This document shows positions 37,274 through 45,712 of a stretch of 64,000 nucleotides of DNA, in pieces. Numbering within the stretch: position 1 is the first letter of the stretch; the number at the start of each line of letters is the position of its first letter. The DNA is from Antarcticirhabdus aurantiaca (GTDB lineage: Bacteria > Pseudomonadota > Alphaproteobacteria > Rhizobiales > Rhizobiaceae): positions 62,001 to 126,000 of the forward strand of contig NZ_VTOM01000005.1 of NCBI RefSeq assembly GCF_009765365.1, read 5' to 3'. Below the pieces are notes generated by a model. The model made no database searches and was not told the DNA's origin. It saw only the letters and a list, made by a program, of their open reading frames with translations. Made by a program: the position numbers and the translations under genes.

Positions 37274-38875
37274 TTGTCCAATCCGATCACCGGCACCTTC
37301 GCGCTCCTGCGCGCGACCTGGGTCCTGACGCGGGAAGGCGTCTTCGCCTCCTTTCCGGGCGACGGGCTGCCGCCCGGGCCGGCGCTTCTCCACCGCATGG
37401 CCAAGCTCCTCGCCCGCAAGCCCCCGAGCGGTCGCAAGCCGGGCGTCGTGCCGGGGGAAGGGCTGCCACGCGCGCTCCAGCGCCTCGGCCCCTCCTACGT
37501 CAAGCTCGGCCAGTTCCTGGCGACCCGGCCCGATATCGTCGGGCTCGACATCGCCCGCCGGCTCGGCCAGCTCCAGGACAAGGTGCCGCCCTTTCCCGAT
37601 GCCGCGGCGGTCGCCGAGATCGAGCTGACGCTCGGGCGCCGCGTCGACGAGCTGTTCATCGAGCTCGGCGAGGTCGTCGGCGCGGCGTCCGTCGCGCAGG
37701 TCTACAAGGCCCGCATCCGCAATCCCGACGGCAGCGAGCGCTTCGCCGCGGTGAAGGTGATCCGGCCCGGGGTCCGCCAGCGCTTCCGGCGCGAGCTCGA
37801 CACCTTCGCCTTCATCGCCCGGTTCCTGGAGCGCTTCGTGCCCTCCTCGCGGCGCCTGCGGCCCAAGGCCGTGGTCCAGACGCTCGCCCAGTCGACGCGC
37901 ATCGAGATGGATCTGCGCCTCGAGGCGGCTGCGGCCTCCGAGATGGGCGACAACACGGCCGAGGATTCTGGCTTCCGCGTGCCGCGCATCGATTGGGAGC
38001 GCACGGGCCGCGACGTTCTCACCATGGAGTGGATCGACGGCATCAAGATGAGCGACGTCGAGGCCATCCGGCAGGCCGGCCACGACATGCAGGCGCTCGC
38101 CGTCACCGTCGTCCAGTCCTTCCTGCGCCACGCGATGCGCGACGGCTTCTTCCATGCCGACATGCACCAGGGGAACCTCTTCGTCGCGCCCGACGGCGCG
38201 GTGGTGGCGGTCGACCTCGGCATCGTCGGGCGCCTGAACGACCAGTCCAAGCGCTTCCTCGCCGAGATCCTCTACGGCTTCATCCGCCGCGACTACCGGC
38301 GCGTCGCCGAGCTGCACTTCGAAGCGGGCTACGTGCCGCGCGGGCAGGACGTCGCGAGCTTCGCGCAGGCGCTGCGCGCCATCGGCGAGCCGATCTACGG
38401 CCAGCCCGCCGAGACGATCTCGATGGGCCACCTCCTGTCGCTGCTCTTCGAGGTGACCGAGCTCTTCGACATGCGGGCGCGCCCCGAACTGGTGCTCCTC
38501 CAGAAGACCATGGTGGTGGTGGAGGGCGTCGCGCGCTCCTTCGACCCGAAGTTCAACATGTGGGTCGCGGCCGAGCCGGTCGTGTCCGACTACATCCTCC
38601 ACGAGCTGGGACCCGCCGCGCGCCTGCGCGAGTTCCAGGAATCCGTCGTGGCGGTCGGGCGGCTCCTGCGCCATACGCCGGAGCTGACGCAAGGATTGGA
38701 GATCCTCGCCCGCGAGCTTCCCGACCTCATCGAGAACGGCATCCGCCTCAACGACGACACGCTGGTCGAGCTCGTCCAGGATACCAAGCCCGGCATCATC
38801 GTGACCAAGATCGCGGTGGTGACGATCGCCGTCTCGCTGGCGGCCATCGCCTGGAGCATGGCGGTGGGCGGGTAA
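37274..38875 (+). CDS. ubiB: ubiquinone biosynthesis ATPase/kinase-like UbiB
   Basis: A 533-residue UbiB (ABC1/ADCK family) needed for ubiquinone hydroxylation steps. Visible are the KxGQ motif in YVKLGQFLATRPDIVG, the Ala-rich loop GAASVAQVYKA replacing a P-loop, the catalytic HAD-like DMHQGNLF and the two C-terminal hydrophobic helices (KIAVVTIAVSLAAIAWSMAVGG). The start is TTG 37274, an uncommon codon, 18 bases after ubiE. The ribosome site is weak. The family length is about 520-550. Confidence 0.95.
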   Translation: MSNPITGTFALLRATWVLTREGVFASFPGDGLPPGPALLHRMAKLLARKPPSGRKPGVVPGEGLPRALQRLGPSYVKLGQFLATRPDIVGLDIARRLGQLQDKVPPFPDAAAVAEIELTLGRRVDELFIELGEVVGAASVAQVYKARIRNPDGSERFAAVKVIRPGVRQRFRRELDTFAFIARFLERFVPSSRRLRPKAVVQTLAQSTRIEMDLRLEAAAASEMGDNTAEDSGFRVPRIDWERTGRDVLTMEWIDGIKMSDVEAIRQAGHDMQALAVTVVQSFLRHAMRDGFFHADMHQGNLFVAPDGAVVAVDLGIVGRLNDQSKRFLAEILYGFIRRDYRRVAELHFEAGYVPRGQDVASFAQALRAIGEPIYGQPAETISMGHLLSLLFEVTELFDMRARPELVLLQKTMVVVEGVARSFDPKFNMWVAAEPVVSDYILHELGPAARLREFQESVVAVGRLLRHTPELTQGLEILARELPDLIENGIRLNDDTLVELVQDTKPGIIVTKIAVVTIAVSLAAIAWSMAVGG

Positions 38876-38938
38876 GGCTGCCGCGTTGCGCGTGAGCGCG
38901 GCGCTTCCTATGCTCCCGGCGTTTCCAAGGAGGATGGC

Positions 38939-39202
38939 ATGGGCGACCTGACGATCCGCAACCTCGACGACGACCTCGTGCGCCGCCTGGAAACCCGCGC
39001 CGCCGCCAACGGCCGCTCGCTGGACGAAGAGATCCGCGCCGCGCTGGAGCGGGTGGCGCGGGAGGAGAAAGCCGCCATTCCGACCGAGACCGAGGAGCAG
39101 CGCCAAGCGCGCATCGCGCGTATCCGGGCGCTCGGACGACCACCCAAGGAGCCGTTCGACCTGAAGGCCTTCTCCGACGCCCTTTCGGACGGAACCGAGT
39201 GA
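38939..39202 (+). CDS. FitA-like ribbon-helix-helix antitoxin
   Basis: An 87-residue antitoxin. The N-terminal ribbon-helix-helix is MGDLTIRNLDDDLVRRLETRAAANGRSLDEEIRAALERVARE. The C-terminal part is charged and probably binds the toxin. AAGGAGGATGGC before the ATG is the strongest ribosome site of this operon. It overlaps the toxin's GTG start by 4 bases, as is usual for such pairs. It would repress its own promoter in the 63-base gap after ubiB. Confidence 0.92.
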   Translation: MGDLTIRNLDDDLVRRLETRAAANGRSLDEEIRAALERVAREEKAAIPTETEEQRQARIARIRALGRPPKEPFDLKAFSDALSDGTE

Positions 39203-39600
39203 TCGTCCTCGACACCTCTGCAGTCGTCGCGATCCTCGGAGACGAGCCGGATGCGGCCGAACTGACGGACCGTGCGACTTTGGCGCTAGCAACGGTGATG
39301 TCGGCCGGCACTGCGCTGGAATTGTCCATCGTGGTTCTCAGCAAGTGGGGACCGGACGGTCTCGTCCATCTCGACGCGCTTCTGCGGGAGCTGAGAACCA
39401 CGGTCCGACCGGTCGACGAGGCGCAGGTCCGGGCGGGAACCGAAGCCTATCGATGCTACGGCCGCGGCTCCGGCCATCCTGCCCGCCTCAACTTCGGCGA
39501 CTGCTTCGCCTACGCTCTCGCCCGCAGCCTTGGCGCGCCGCTGTTCTTCAAGGGCGACGACTTCGTGCACACCGACATCGCTCCGGCCCATCCCGCATGA
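39199..39600 (+). CDS. vapC: VapC-type PIN-domain ribonuclease toxin
   Basis: A 133-residue PIN-domain toxin, predicted to cleave RNA, typically tRNA or rRNA. The acidic active-site residues are Asp5 (VLDTSA), Glu41 (ALELSIV), Asp101 (NFGDCFAYALA) and Asp120 (FKGDD). The start is GTG 39199. The stop overlaps the coaBC ATG by 4 bases (39597-39600), so toxin translation is coupled to coaBC. The catalytic set is complete, so it is probably active. Confidence 0.93.
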   Translation: MIVLDTSAVVAILGDEPDAAELTDRATLALATVMSAGTALELSIVVLSKWGPDGLVHLDALLRELRTTVRPVDEAQVRAGTEAYRCYGRGSGHPARLNFGDCFAYALARSLGAPLFFKGDDFVHTDIAPAHPA

Positions 39601-40823
39601 CCACGCTCCAGTCCAAACGAGTCCTTCTCGTCGTCGGCGGGGGCATCGCGGCCTACAAGGCGCTCGACCTCGTCCGGCGCCTGCGCGAGCGCGGCGCGAT
39701 CGTCGTGCCGGTGATGACGCGGGGGGCGGCGGAGTTCGTCACGCCCCTGAGCCTCGGCGCGCTCGCCGCGGCGAAAGTCTATTCGGACCTGTTCAGCCGG
39801 GACGACGAGCACGACGTCGGACATATCCGCCTCGCCCGCAATTGCGACGCGGTGATCGTCGCGCCGGCGACCGCTGATCGCATGGCGAAGATGGCGGCGG
39901 GCATCGCCGACGACCTCGCCGGCGCGATTCTTCTCGCCACCCGCGCGCCGGTGCTCCTCGCGCCCGCCATGAACCCGGCCATGTGGAGCCATCCCGCCAC
40001 GCGCCGCAGTCTGGATCGGCTGACGTCCGACGGCATCCGCTTCGTCGGGCCGGACGCGGGCGAGATGGCCGAGAGCGGCGAAGCCGGGCTCGGGCGCATG
40101 GCGGAGCCCTTGGCGATCGTTGCCGCGCTCGAAGCCCTTCTCGCCGGCCCGGCCGACGGGCCGCTCGCCGGGCGCACGGCGCTCGTCACCTCCGGGCCGA
40201 CGCACGAGCCGATCGATCCGGTGCGCTACATCGCCAACCGCTCCTCCGGCCGGCAGGGCCACGCCATCGCCGCCGCGCTCGCGCGGCTCGGGGCGGCCGT
40301 GCGGCTCGTCTCGGGCCCCGTCGCGATCCCCGATCCGCCGGGCGTCGAGACCGTCCACGTCGAGACGGCGCGCGAGATGCTGGCCGCCGTCGAGGCGCGC
40401 CTGCCGGTCGACCTCGCGGTGTTCGTCGCGGCCGTCGCCGACTGGCGGACGGAAAGCCAGGCACCGACCAAGCTGAAGAAGCGGCCCGGCGCCGAGCCGG
40501 AGCCGCTGCGCCTGACGCTGAATCCGGACATCCTCAAGACCGTCGGGACCGGTTCCCGCCGCCCGCGTCTCGTGGTCGGCTTCGCCGCCGAGACGGCCGA
40601 CCTCCTCGCCAATGCCGGCGTCAAGCTGGCCGCCAAGGGAGCCGATATGATCGTCGCCAACGACGTGTCCGCGGAAGGCGGCGTGATGGGCGGCAACGCC
40701 AACACCGTCCATCTCGTGACGGCGCAAGGCGTCGAGACCTGGGAGACGATGGCCAAGGATGCCGTCGCCGAGAAGCTCGCCCAGCGCCTCGCCGCGATGC
40801 TGGCGGACAAGGACCGGCCATGA
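39597..40823 (+). CDS. coaBC: phosphopantothenoylcysteine decarboxylase/synthase
   Basis: A 408-residue bifunctional CoaBC of coenzyme A synthesis. The N-terminal decarboxylase is an FMN flavoprotein: [18 protein letters not shown], catalytic His in DVGHIRLAR, and the PAMNPAMW substrate motif. The C-terminal synthase has [12 protein letters not shown] and the Lys loop KLKKRPG. The start overlaps the VapC stop by 4 bases and the stop overlaps dut by 4. It is the first normal member of the operon after the toxin pair. Confidence 0.96.
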   Translation: MTTLQSKRVLLVVGGGIAAYKALDLVRRLRERGAIVVPVMTRGAAEFVTPLSLGALAAAKVYSDLFSRDDEHDVGHIRLARNCDAVIVAPATADRMAKMAAGIADDLAGAILLATRAPVLLAPAMNPAMWSHPATRRSLDRLTSDGIRFVGPDAGEMAESGEAGLGRMAEPLAIVAALEALLAGPADGPLAGRTALVTSGPTHEPIDPVRYIANRSSGRQGHAIAAALARLGAAVRLVSGPVAIPDPPGVETVHVETAREMLAAVEARLPVDLAVFVAAVADWRTESQAPTKLKKRPGAEPEPLRLTLNPDILKTVGTGSRRPRLVVGFAAETADLLANAGVKLAAKGADMIVANDVSAEGGVMGGNANTVHLVTAQGVETWETMAKDAVAEKLAQRLAAMLADKDRP

Positions 40824-41293
40824 GCGCGCCCGCAACGATCCGCGTCCTCGTGCGTCGCCTGCGCGGCGAGGCGGCGTCCGCGGACGCGCTGCCGCACTAC
40901 GCGACGGAAGGGGCGGCCGGCGCCGACCTTCGCGCCTGCCTGCCGGAGGGCGAGGCGATGATCCTGCCGCCGGGCGGGCGGGCCGCCGTCCCGACCGGGC
41001 TCGCCGTCGCCGTGCCGGAGGGCTTCGAGATGCAGGTGCGGCCGCGCTCGGGGCTCGCCGCGCGCCACGGCGTCACCGTTCTCAACGCGCCGGGCACGGT
41101 CGACAGCGATTATCGCGGCGAGGTCATGGTGCTCCTCGTCAATCTCGGCGACGAGCCCTTCGAGATCCGGAACGGCGACCGAATCGCGCAGGCGCTGTTC
41201 GCGCCGGTCACGCGCGCCATCTTCGATCTGGCGGACACGCTCGACGAGACATCGCGCGGCGCCGGCGGCTTCGGCTCCACGGGCCGCCGCTAG
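40820..41293 (+). CDS. dut: deoxyuridine triphosphatase
   Basis: A 157-residue trimeric dUTPase, hydrolysing dUTP to dUMP. Motif 1 is [10 protein letters not shown], motif 2 and 3 are [27 protein letters not shown], motif 4 is [12 protein letters not shown] and motif 5 is the C-terminal [11 protein letters not shown] arm. The ATG overlaps the coaBC stop by 4 bases. It closes the essential part of the operon. Confidence 0.97.
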   Translation: MSAPATIRVLVRRLRGEAASADALPHYATEGAAGADLRACLPEGEAMILPPGGRAAVPTGLAVAVPEGFEMQVRPRSGLAARHGVTVLNAPGTVDSDYRGEVMVLLVNLGDEPFEIRNGDRIAQALFAPVTRAIFDLADTLDETSRGAGGFGSTGRR

Positions 41294-41340
41294 GCGCTGC
41301 CGGCGAGCGGGCGCCGCGCCTTGCGGGAAAGGAGAGGCCG

Positions 41341-41529
41341 ATGTTCGTCGACTTCCGCGCAGAACCCATGCCGCCGCCGCCGCCACGACCCGAACCGAAG
41401 CGCCCGCGGCTCACGCCCGGGCAGCAGCGCGGGCTCGCCGCGATCGTCGGGTTCAACGTCCTCCTGCTCCTGCTCGCGCCCGTCGGCGGAGCGACGATCG
41501 TCGGCGCGCTGATCGCCCTCATCGGCTGA
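41341..41529 (+). CDS. small Pro-rich single-pass membrane protein
   Basis: A 62-residue protein with a Pro/Arg-rich N-terminus (PMPPPPPRPEPKRPRLTPGQQ) and one helix (LAAIVGFNVLLLLLAPVGGATIVGALIALIG). A good ribosome site (AAAGGAGAGG) precedes the ATG, 47 bases after dut. No family is recognised, but the clear signal and position suggest a real gene of the same transcript. Confidence 0.72.
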   Translation: MFVDFRAEPMPPPPPRPEPKRPRLTPGQQRGLAAIVGFNVLLLLLAPVGGATIVGALIALIG

Positions 41530-41592
41530 CGGTCTGGCACCGCGCAGGGTGGACGGCGTGAACCAAGTCGGCGACCGCTCGTTCGCCGGTTC

Positions 41593-42252
41593 ATGATCAC
41601 GGTCCACCATCTCCAGGACTCCCGCTCGCAGCGCGTCCTCTGGCTTCTCGAAGAACTCGGCCTCGCCTACGAGGTCAGACGCTACGAGCGAACGCGGGAC
41701 TATCGTGCGCCGCCCGAACTGAAGGCGGTGCATCCGCTCGGCCGCTCGCCGGTGATCGAGGACGGTTCGCTGCGCCTCGCCGAGACCGGCGCCATCGTCA
41801 ATTACGTCATCGAACGCCACGCGAACGGCCGGCTGATGCCGCAGCCGGGCTCGACCGATTTCTGGACCGCCCGGCACTTCCTCCACCATGCCGAGGGAAC
41901 GGCCATGCCGCCGCTCGTCATGCGGCTCGTCTTCAACCGCATCGCGGCCCAGGGTCCCCGCCTCGTGCGCCCGATCATCGGCAAGGCGATGGCGACGGCC
42001 GACGCGCGCTTCCTGGCGCCCCAGATCGAGGCTCTCCTCGACTACTGGGAGGGCGCACTGGCGGGCACCGGCTGGTTCGCCGGACCGGAGCTTTCCGCCG
42101 CCGACATCATGATGAGCTTTCCCGTCGAGGCCGGGGCCAAGCGGCTCGACTATTCCGGGCGGCCCCGCCTTCGCGACTTCGTCGCCCGCATCCAGGCGCG
42201 CCCCGCCTACCGGCGCGCCCTGGAGCGCGGCGGCCCCTACGCCTATGCCTGA
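41593..42252 (+). CDS. glutathione S-transferase family protein
   Basis: A 219-residue GST. The thioredoxin-like N-terminus begins ITVHHLQDSRSQRVLWLLEELGLAYEVRRYER and continues VHPLGRSPVIEDGSLRLAETGAIVNYVI (the Pro-Val-Ile and E/S-binding motif). The C-terminal helical domain contains FAGPELSAADIMMSFPVEAG. The reactive residue region is Ser in QDSRSQR. Substrate is unknown. No strong ribosome site precedes the ATG. Confidence 0.92.
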   Translation: MITVHHLQDSRSQRVLWLLEELGLAYEVRRYERTRDYRAPPELKAVHPLGRSPVIEDGSLRLAETGAIVNYVIERHANGRLMPQPGSTDFWTARHFLHHAEGTAMPPLVMRLVFNRIAAQGPRLVRPIIGKAMATADARFLAPQIEALLDYWEGALAGTGWFAGPELSAADIMMSFPVEAGAKRLDYSGRPRLRDFVARIQARPAYRRALERGGPYAYA

Positions 42253-42258
42253 GCGTCG

Positions 42259-42906
42259 TCAGGCGCGGGCGAGGAGGATCTTCGCCGCGAACACCGAGAA
42301 GACGCCCGCGAAGAGCCAGTCGATCGCCCGGACGATCGCCGGGCGCCGCCGCAGCGCGAGCGACAGCCGGTCGGCGAGAAGAATGAAGGCGACGTTGAGG
42401 GGAGCGGCGAAGACCACGAAATAGAGCCCGAGGAAGAAGAGCTTGCCCGCGGCATGCGGGTCGTTCACCGACACGAAGGACGGCAGGAAGGCGACGAAGA
42501 ACAGGACGATCTTCGGGTTCAAGAGGTTGATCGACAGGCCCTTGGCCCATTCGCGCAGGAGCGGGGGACGCTCGCGCCGGATCCCGGCCGCGTCTCCGGC
42601 GGGGAGGGCCGAGCCGTGGCGGATCGCCTGGATCGCCAGCCAGAGGAGATAGGCCGCGCCCGCGACCTTCAGCATCAGGAAGGCGGTCGGCGAGGCCGCG
42701 AGAAGCGCCGACAGCCCGAGCGCGGCCAGCGCCGTGTGGACGAGCGAGCCCGTCGACGCGCCGGCATAGGCGGCGAGCCCGGCGCGCGGGCCGGCGGCGA
42801 AGGTCCGCCCGAGATAAAGCGTCATGTCCGGCCCGGGCGTCACCGTGAGGACGAGGGCGGCGAGGGTGAAGGCGGCGAGGGTCGCCGCGTCGGGCAGAAA
42901 GGACAT
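42259..42906 (-). CDS. LysE family exporter
   Basis: A 215-residue LysE/RhtB-type exporter with six hydrophobic segments and the signature LTVTPGPDMTLYLGRTFAAGPRAGLAAYAGASTG. The middle block LSINLLNPKIVLFFVAFLPSF is typical. The substrate is unknown. ATG 42906 is the family start; the frame continues upstream without features. It converges with the GST gene, six bases apart. Confidence 0.93.
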   Translation of the reverse strand: MSFLPDAATLAAFTLAALVLTVTPGPDMTLYLGRTFAAGPRAGLAAYAGASTGSLVHTALAALGLSALLAASPTAFLMLKVAGAAYLLWLAIQAIRHGSALPAGDAAGIRRERPPLLREWAKGLSINLLNPKIVLFFVAFLPSFVSVNDPHAAGKLFFLGLYFVVFAAPLNVAFILLADRLSLALRRRPAIVRAIDWLFAGVFSVFAAKILLARA

Positions 42907-43577
42907 GGGCGTCGGCCTTGTCGAAGAAGCGTCGCTTCTTAGCCGAAGGGGCGGGACGGCGGAAAGCGCGCCGGGCGTCACGCTCCCGTCATGTGTCGAT
43001 TCGCAGACCAGGCGAGGGCTTGGAGCGAGGCTCGCCGAGCGCAAAAAAAATCACGCCGAATCAGAGGTTTGCGCCAGGTCGACGAATCAACTGAAGGTCG
43101 TGGTTCGGGCGTCCTGGGAACCTCGGCGAGTCAAGTCGCACCCGCCGAAAAAGAATCATCGTGTCGTCGGCGAACGCGCACGAGGCGCGCCTTCCCTTGG
43201 ATTCGCTATCCGATTCATATGCTTGGAGAACTTGTCCGCGGGCCTCGATCCGGAAATTGCGCGGGGCTTGCGGCAGATCCGTGACGGCGGTGCCGGACTC
43301 TGCCTTGCCGGCCGGCGGCCACGCCCGTACTTTCCCGACTGCGGCAAGATGACGGTCCTGCAAAGGATGGGGACAAGCCTTGTTATCCAAATCTTTTCCA
43401 TACCGTGTGAGTCTGGGATTCGAGGCCGGAACGGCTCACTGAGTCTTCGTTTCGATCGATTGGATGTTCGTACCCGGTCCGGGCCCCTGCGTGGGTTCGG
43501 GGCGCCGGTTTGCTGCTGCCCGGAGGCGGCGCGGAGCGATCCGCGCGGGGTCGAGGGGCAAGGGAGAGTTTCTCGTC
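42907..43577. promoter_or_regulatory. regulatory gap upstream of rhodanese-dnaA, GANTC-rich
   Basis: A 671-base non-coding gap, less GC-rich than its surroundings. Eleven GANTC sites lie between 42998 and 43445: at 42998, 43058, 43084, 43128, 43153, 43200, 43212, 43296, 43409, 43417 and 43441. By base composition about one or two would be expected. A near-consensus DnaA box, TTATCCAAA, is at 43383-43391. GANTC is the methylation site of CcrM in this class and clusters at oriC or cell-cycle-regulated promoters such as that of dnaA. No CtrA TTAA-N7-TTAA site was seen. Confidence 0.7.
43383..43391 (+). promoter_or_regulatory. candidate DnaA box
   Basis: TTATCCAAA differs at one base from the consensus TTATCCACA. 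A weaker relative, TTTTCCATA, follows 11 bases later (43394-43402), and TTGTCCCCA is on the minus strand just before. They could serve dnaA autoregulation or an origin. Confidence 0.5.
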
Positions 43578-44012
43578 ATGGCCGAAGGCTACAAGGGCGA
43601 CGTCGATGTCAGGACCTGCTGGCAGGCGCTCGCCGGTGAACCCGACAGCTTCCTCGTCGACGTGCGCACCCACGCCGAGTGGAGCTATGTCGGCCTTCCC
43701 GACCTGCAGGCGATCGGCCGCGCGCCCGTGCTCATCGAGTGGCAGAGCTACCCGTCCATGGCCGTCGCACCGGACTTCGCCGAGCGCCTCGCCGAGGCGG
43801 TGACGCAGGCGGGCGGCTCGACGCAATCCAGCCTTTATTTCCTGTGCCGCTCGGGCGTTCGCTCCATCGCCGGGGCGGTGGCTGCGACGCGGGCGGGCTT
43901 CGCCAACAGCTACAACGTCCTCGACGGCTTCGAGGGGCCCCCGGACGAGGAGGCCCATCGCGGCCGGCTCGCGGGCTGGAAGGCCGCCGGCCTGCCCTGG
44001 TCGCAGCGATGA
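43578..44012 (+). CDS. rhodanese-like domain protein
   Basis: A 144-residue single rhodanese domain. It starts CWQALAGEPDSFLVDVRTHAEWSYVGLPDL, and the active Cys is in LYFLCRSGVRSIAGAVAATRAGFANSYNVLDGFEG. It may carry persulfide or act as a regulatory sulfurtransferase. The ribosome site AGGGAGAG precedes ATG 43578. Its stop overlaps a possible dnaA start at 44009 (ATGA), so it is probably co-transcribed with dnaA. Confidence 0.92.
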   Translation: MAEGYKGDVDVRTCWQALAGEPDSFLVDVRTHAEWSYVGLPDLQAIGRAPVLIEWQSYPSMAVAPDFAERLAEAVTQAGGSTQSSLYFLCRSGVRSIAGAVAATRAGFANSYNVLDGFEGPPDEEAHRGRLAGWKAAGLPWSQR

Positions 44013-44104
44013 GCGTCGGCACCTTCGACGCCTTCGGACCGGCTCAGCCCCCGCGTCCCGACCGCCCCTCACATCCCACAACGACAAGAAGAACAGGCCC
44101 ATCC

Positions 44105-45631
44105 ATGACGGCAAGCGTGACAGACGGCCCGGCTCGCGGCGAATCGGACATCCTGGAGCGGGTGTCGGCGCGGCTGAAGGCGCAGCTCGGTCACGACATC
44201 TATGCCTCCTGGTTCCAGCGCATGAAGCTCGACGCGCTGGGCAAGGGCGTCGTCCAGGTTTCAGTGCCGACCGCCTTCCTGCGCAACTGGATCCAGACCC
44301 ACTATCGCGACCTCCTGACGGAGACCTTCCGGGCGGAAGTGCCGGGCACGCTGCGCGTCGACGTCGCCGTGCGCAGCGCCGTGCGCTCCAGCCCGCCGCG
44401 CCTCGCGCCCCAGGCCCAGGGCGAGGCCTCCTCCGGCGCCCAGCAGACCGCCGGCGCCGTTCACCCGGCCGCCGCGCTCACGCCCGTCCGCTCGAACGCG
44501 GCGACCTCCGCCGGCACGGCCCGCTCGGCCCGTGGCGGGACCGAGGGCCAGGAGGCGGCATCCGCCAGGGCCGGGGCCGGCGCCCCCGACTGGAGCTCGC
44601 CGCTCGACCCGCGCTACGTCTTCGAGACCTTCGTGGAGGGGCCCTCGAACCGCGTGGCGCTCGCCGCGGCGCGCGCCGTCGCCGAGAACGGCCCGCAGTC
44701 GGTGCGCTTCAACCCGCTCTTCATCCATGCGAGCGTGGGCCTGGGCAAGACGCATCTCCTTCAGGCCATCGCCAACGCCGCGGCGACGCGCCCCGACCGG
44801 CCGCGCGTCGTCTACCTCACGGCCGAAAGCTTCATGTGGCGCTTCGCCACCGCGATCCGCGACAACCAGGCGCTCGACTTCAAGGAAACCCTGCGCGGCA
44901 TCGACATCCTCGTCATCGACGACATGCAGTTCCTGCAGGGCAAGTCGATCCAGCAGGAGTTCTGCCACCTCCTCAACGCCCTGATCGACTCCGCGCGCCA
45001 GGTGATCTGCGCCGCCGACCGCCCGGCCTTCGAGTTGGAAAGCCTCGACCCGCGGGTGAAGTCGCGGCTCGCCGGCGGCGTGTCGCTCGAGATCGTCTCG
45101 CCCGACTTCGACATGCGCCGCGACATCATCGGCACGCGCACCGAGGCCATGCGCCGCGACGATCCGAGCTTCAACCTCGACCGCGGGGCCATCGAGACCA
45201 TCGCGCGCCGCGTCGCGGGCTCGGGGCGCGACCTCGAAGGCATCTTCAACCAGATCGCCTTCCGCCACGCCGTCGGCCAGCCGCTCTCGCCCGAGCACCT
45301 CGACGATCTCCTTACGCAGGTCACGCGTCAGGGCGGCGAGAAGCGGGTGCGCATCGAGGACATCCTGAAGTTCGTCTCGCGCCACTACAACGTGGCGCGG
45401 ACCGACATCCTCTCGGCCCGGCGCACGCGCACCATCGTGCGCCCGCGCCAGATCGCCATGTATCTCGCCAAGACCATGACGCCGCGCTCGCTGCCCGAGA
45501 TCGGCCGCCGCTTCGGCGGGCGCGATCACACGACGGTGCTCCATGCGGTGCGCAAGATCGAGAACGAGCGGGCCAAGGACGAGAAGCTCGCCGAGGAGCT
45601 CGACCTCATCCGCCGCATGATCGAGGAATAA
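44105..45631 (+). CDS. dnaA: chromosomal replication initiator DnaA
   Basis: A 508-residue DnaA. Domain I is ESDILERVSARLKAQLGHDIYASWFQRM; a long Ala/Pro/Ser-rich domain II linker follows. Domain III has Walker A HASVGLGKTHLLQAIANA (about residue 211) and Walker B ILVIDDMQFLQGKS. Domain IV has the box-binding signature IGRRFGGRDHTTVLHAVRKIE (about 466). ATG 44105 has AAGAAGAACAGG upstream. An in-frame ATG at 44009 (overlapping the rhodanese stop) would add 32 Pro-rich residues and lacks a ribosome site; it cannot be excluded. Confidence 0.96.
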   Translation: MTASVTDGPARGESDILERVSARLKAQLGHDIYASWFQRMKLDALGKGVVQVSVPTAFLRNWIQTHYRDLLTETFRAEVPGTLRVDVAVRSAVRSSPPRLAPQAQGEASSGAQQTAGAVHPAAALTPVRSNAATSAGTARSARGGTEGQEAASARAGAGAPDWSSPLDPRYVFETFVEGPSNRVALAAARAVAENGPQSVRFNPLFIHASVGLGKTHLLQAIANAAATRPDRPRVVYLTAESFMWRFATAIRDNQALDFKETLRGIDILVIDDMQFLQGKSIQQEFCHLLNALIDSARQVICAADRPAFELESLDPRVKSRLAGGVSLEIVSPDFDMRRDIIGTRTEAMRRDDPSFNLDRGAIETIARRVAGSGRDLEGIFNQIAFRHAVGQPLSPEHLDDLLTQVTRQGGEKRVRIEDILKFVSRHYNVARTDILSARRTRTIVRPRQIAMYLAKTMTPRSLPEIGRRFGGRDHTTVLHAVRKIENERAKDEKLAEELDLIRRMIEE

Positions 45632-45682
45632 GGACCCATCGTCCTTTCGCTGCCTCCTGTCCCCTCGGGAACAGGGACGGTT

Positions 45683-45699
45683 CGGCGGCTCCGCCGCCG
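45683..45699. terminator. short hairpin between dnaA and SHOCT gene
   Basis: CGGCGGC-TCC-GCCGCCG is a perfect 7-bp stem between the convergent dnaA and SHOCT genes. No T tract follows, so it is a weak terminator candidate. Confidence 0.4.
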
Positions 45700-45712
45700 T
45701 GCCAGCCGCGGA

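Noticed and set aside
42907-43577. Calling the dnaA upstream gap the chromosomal origin outright
   Set aside because: In this order oriC often lies near hemE rather than dnaA, only one near-consensus DnaA box is present, and GC skew cannot be judged from this window.
44009-44104. An earlier dnaA start overlapping the rhodanese stop
   Set aside because: The 32 added residues are Pro/Thr/Arg rich, unlike DnaA domain I, and no ribosome site precedes the ATG; kept only as an alternative.
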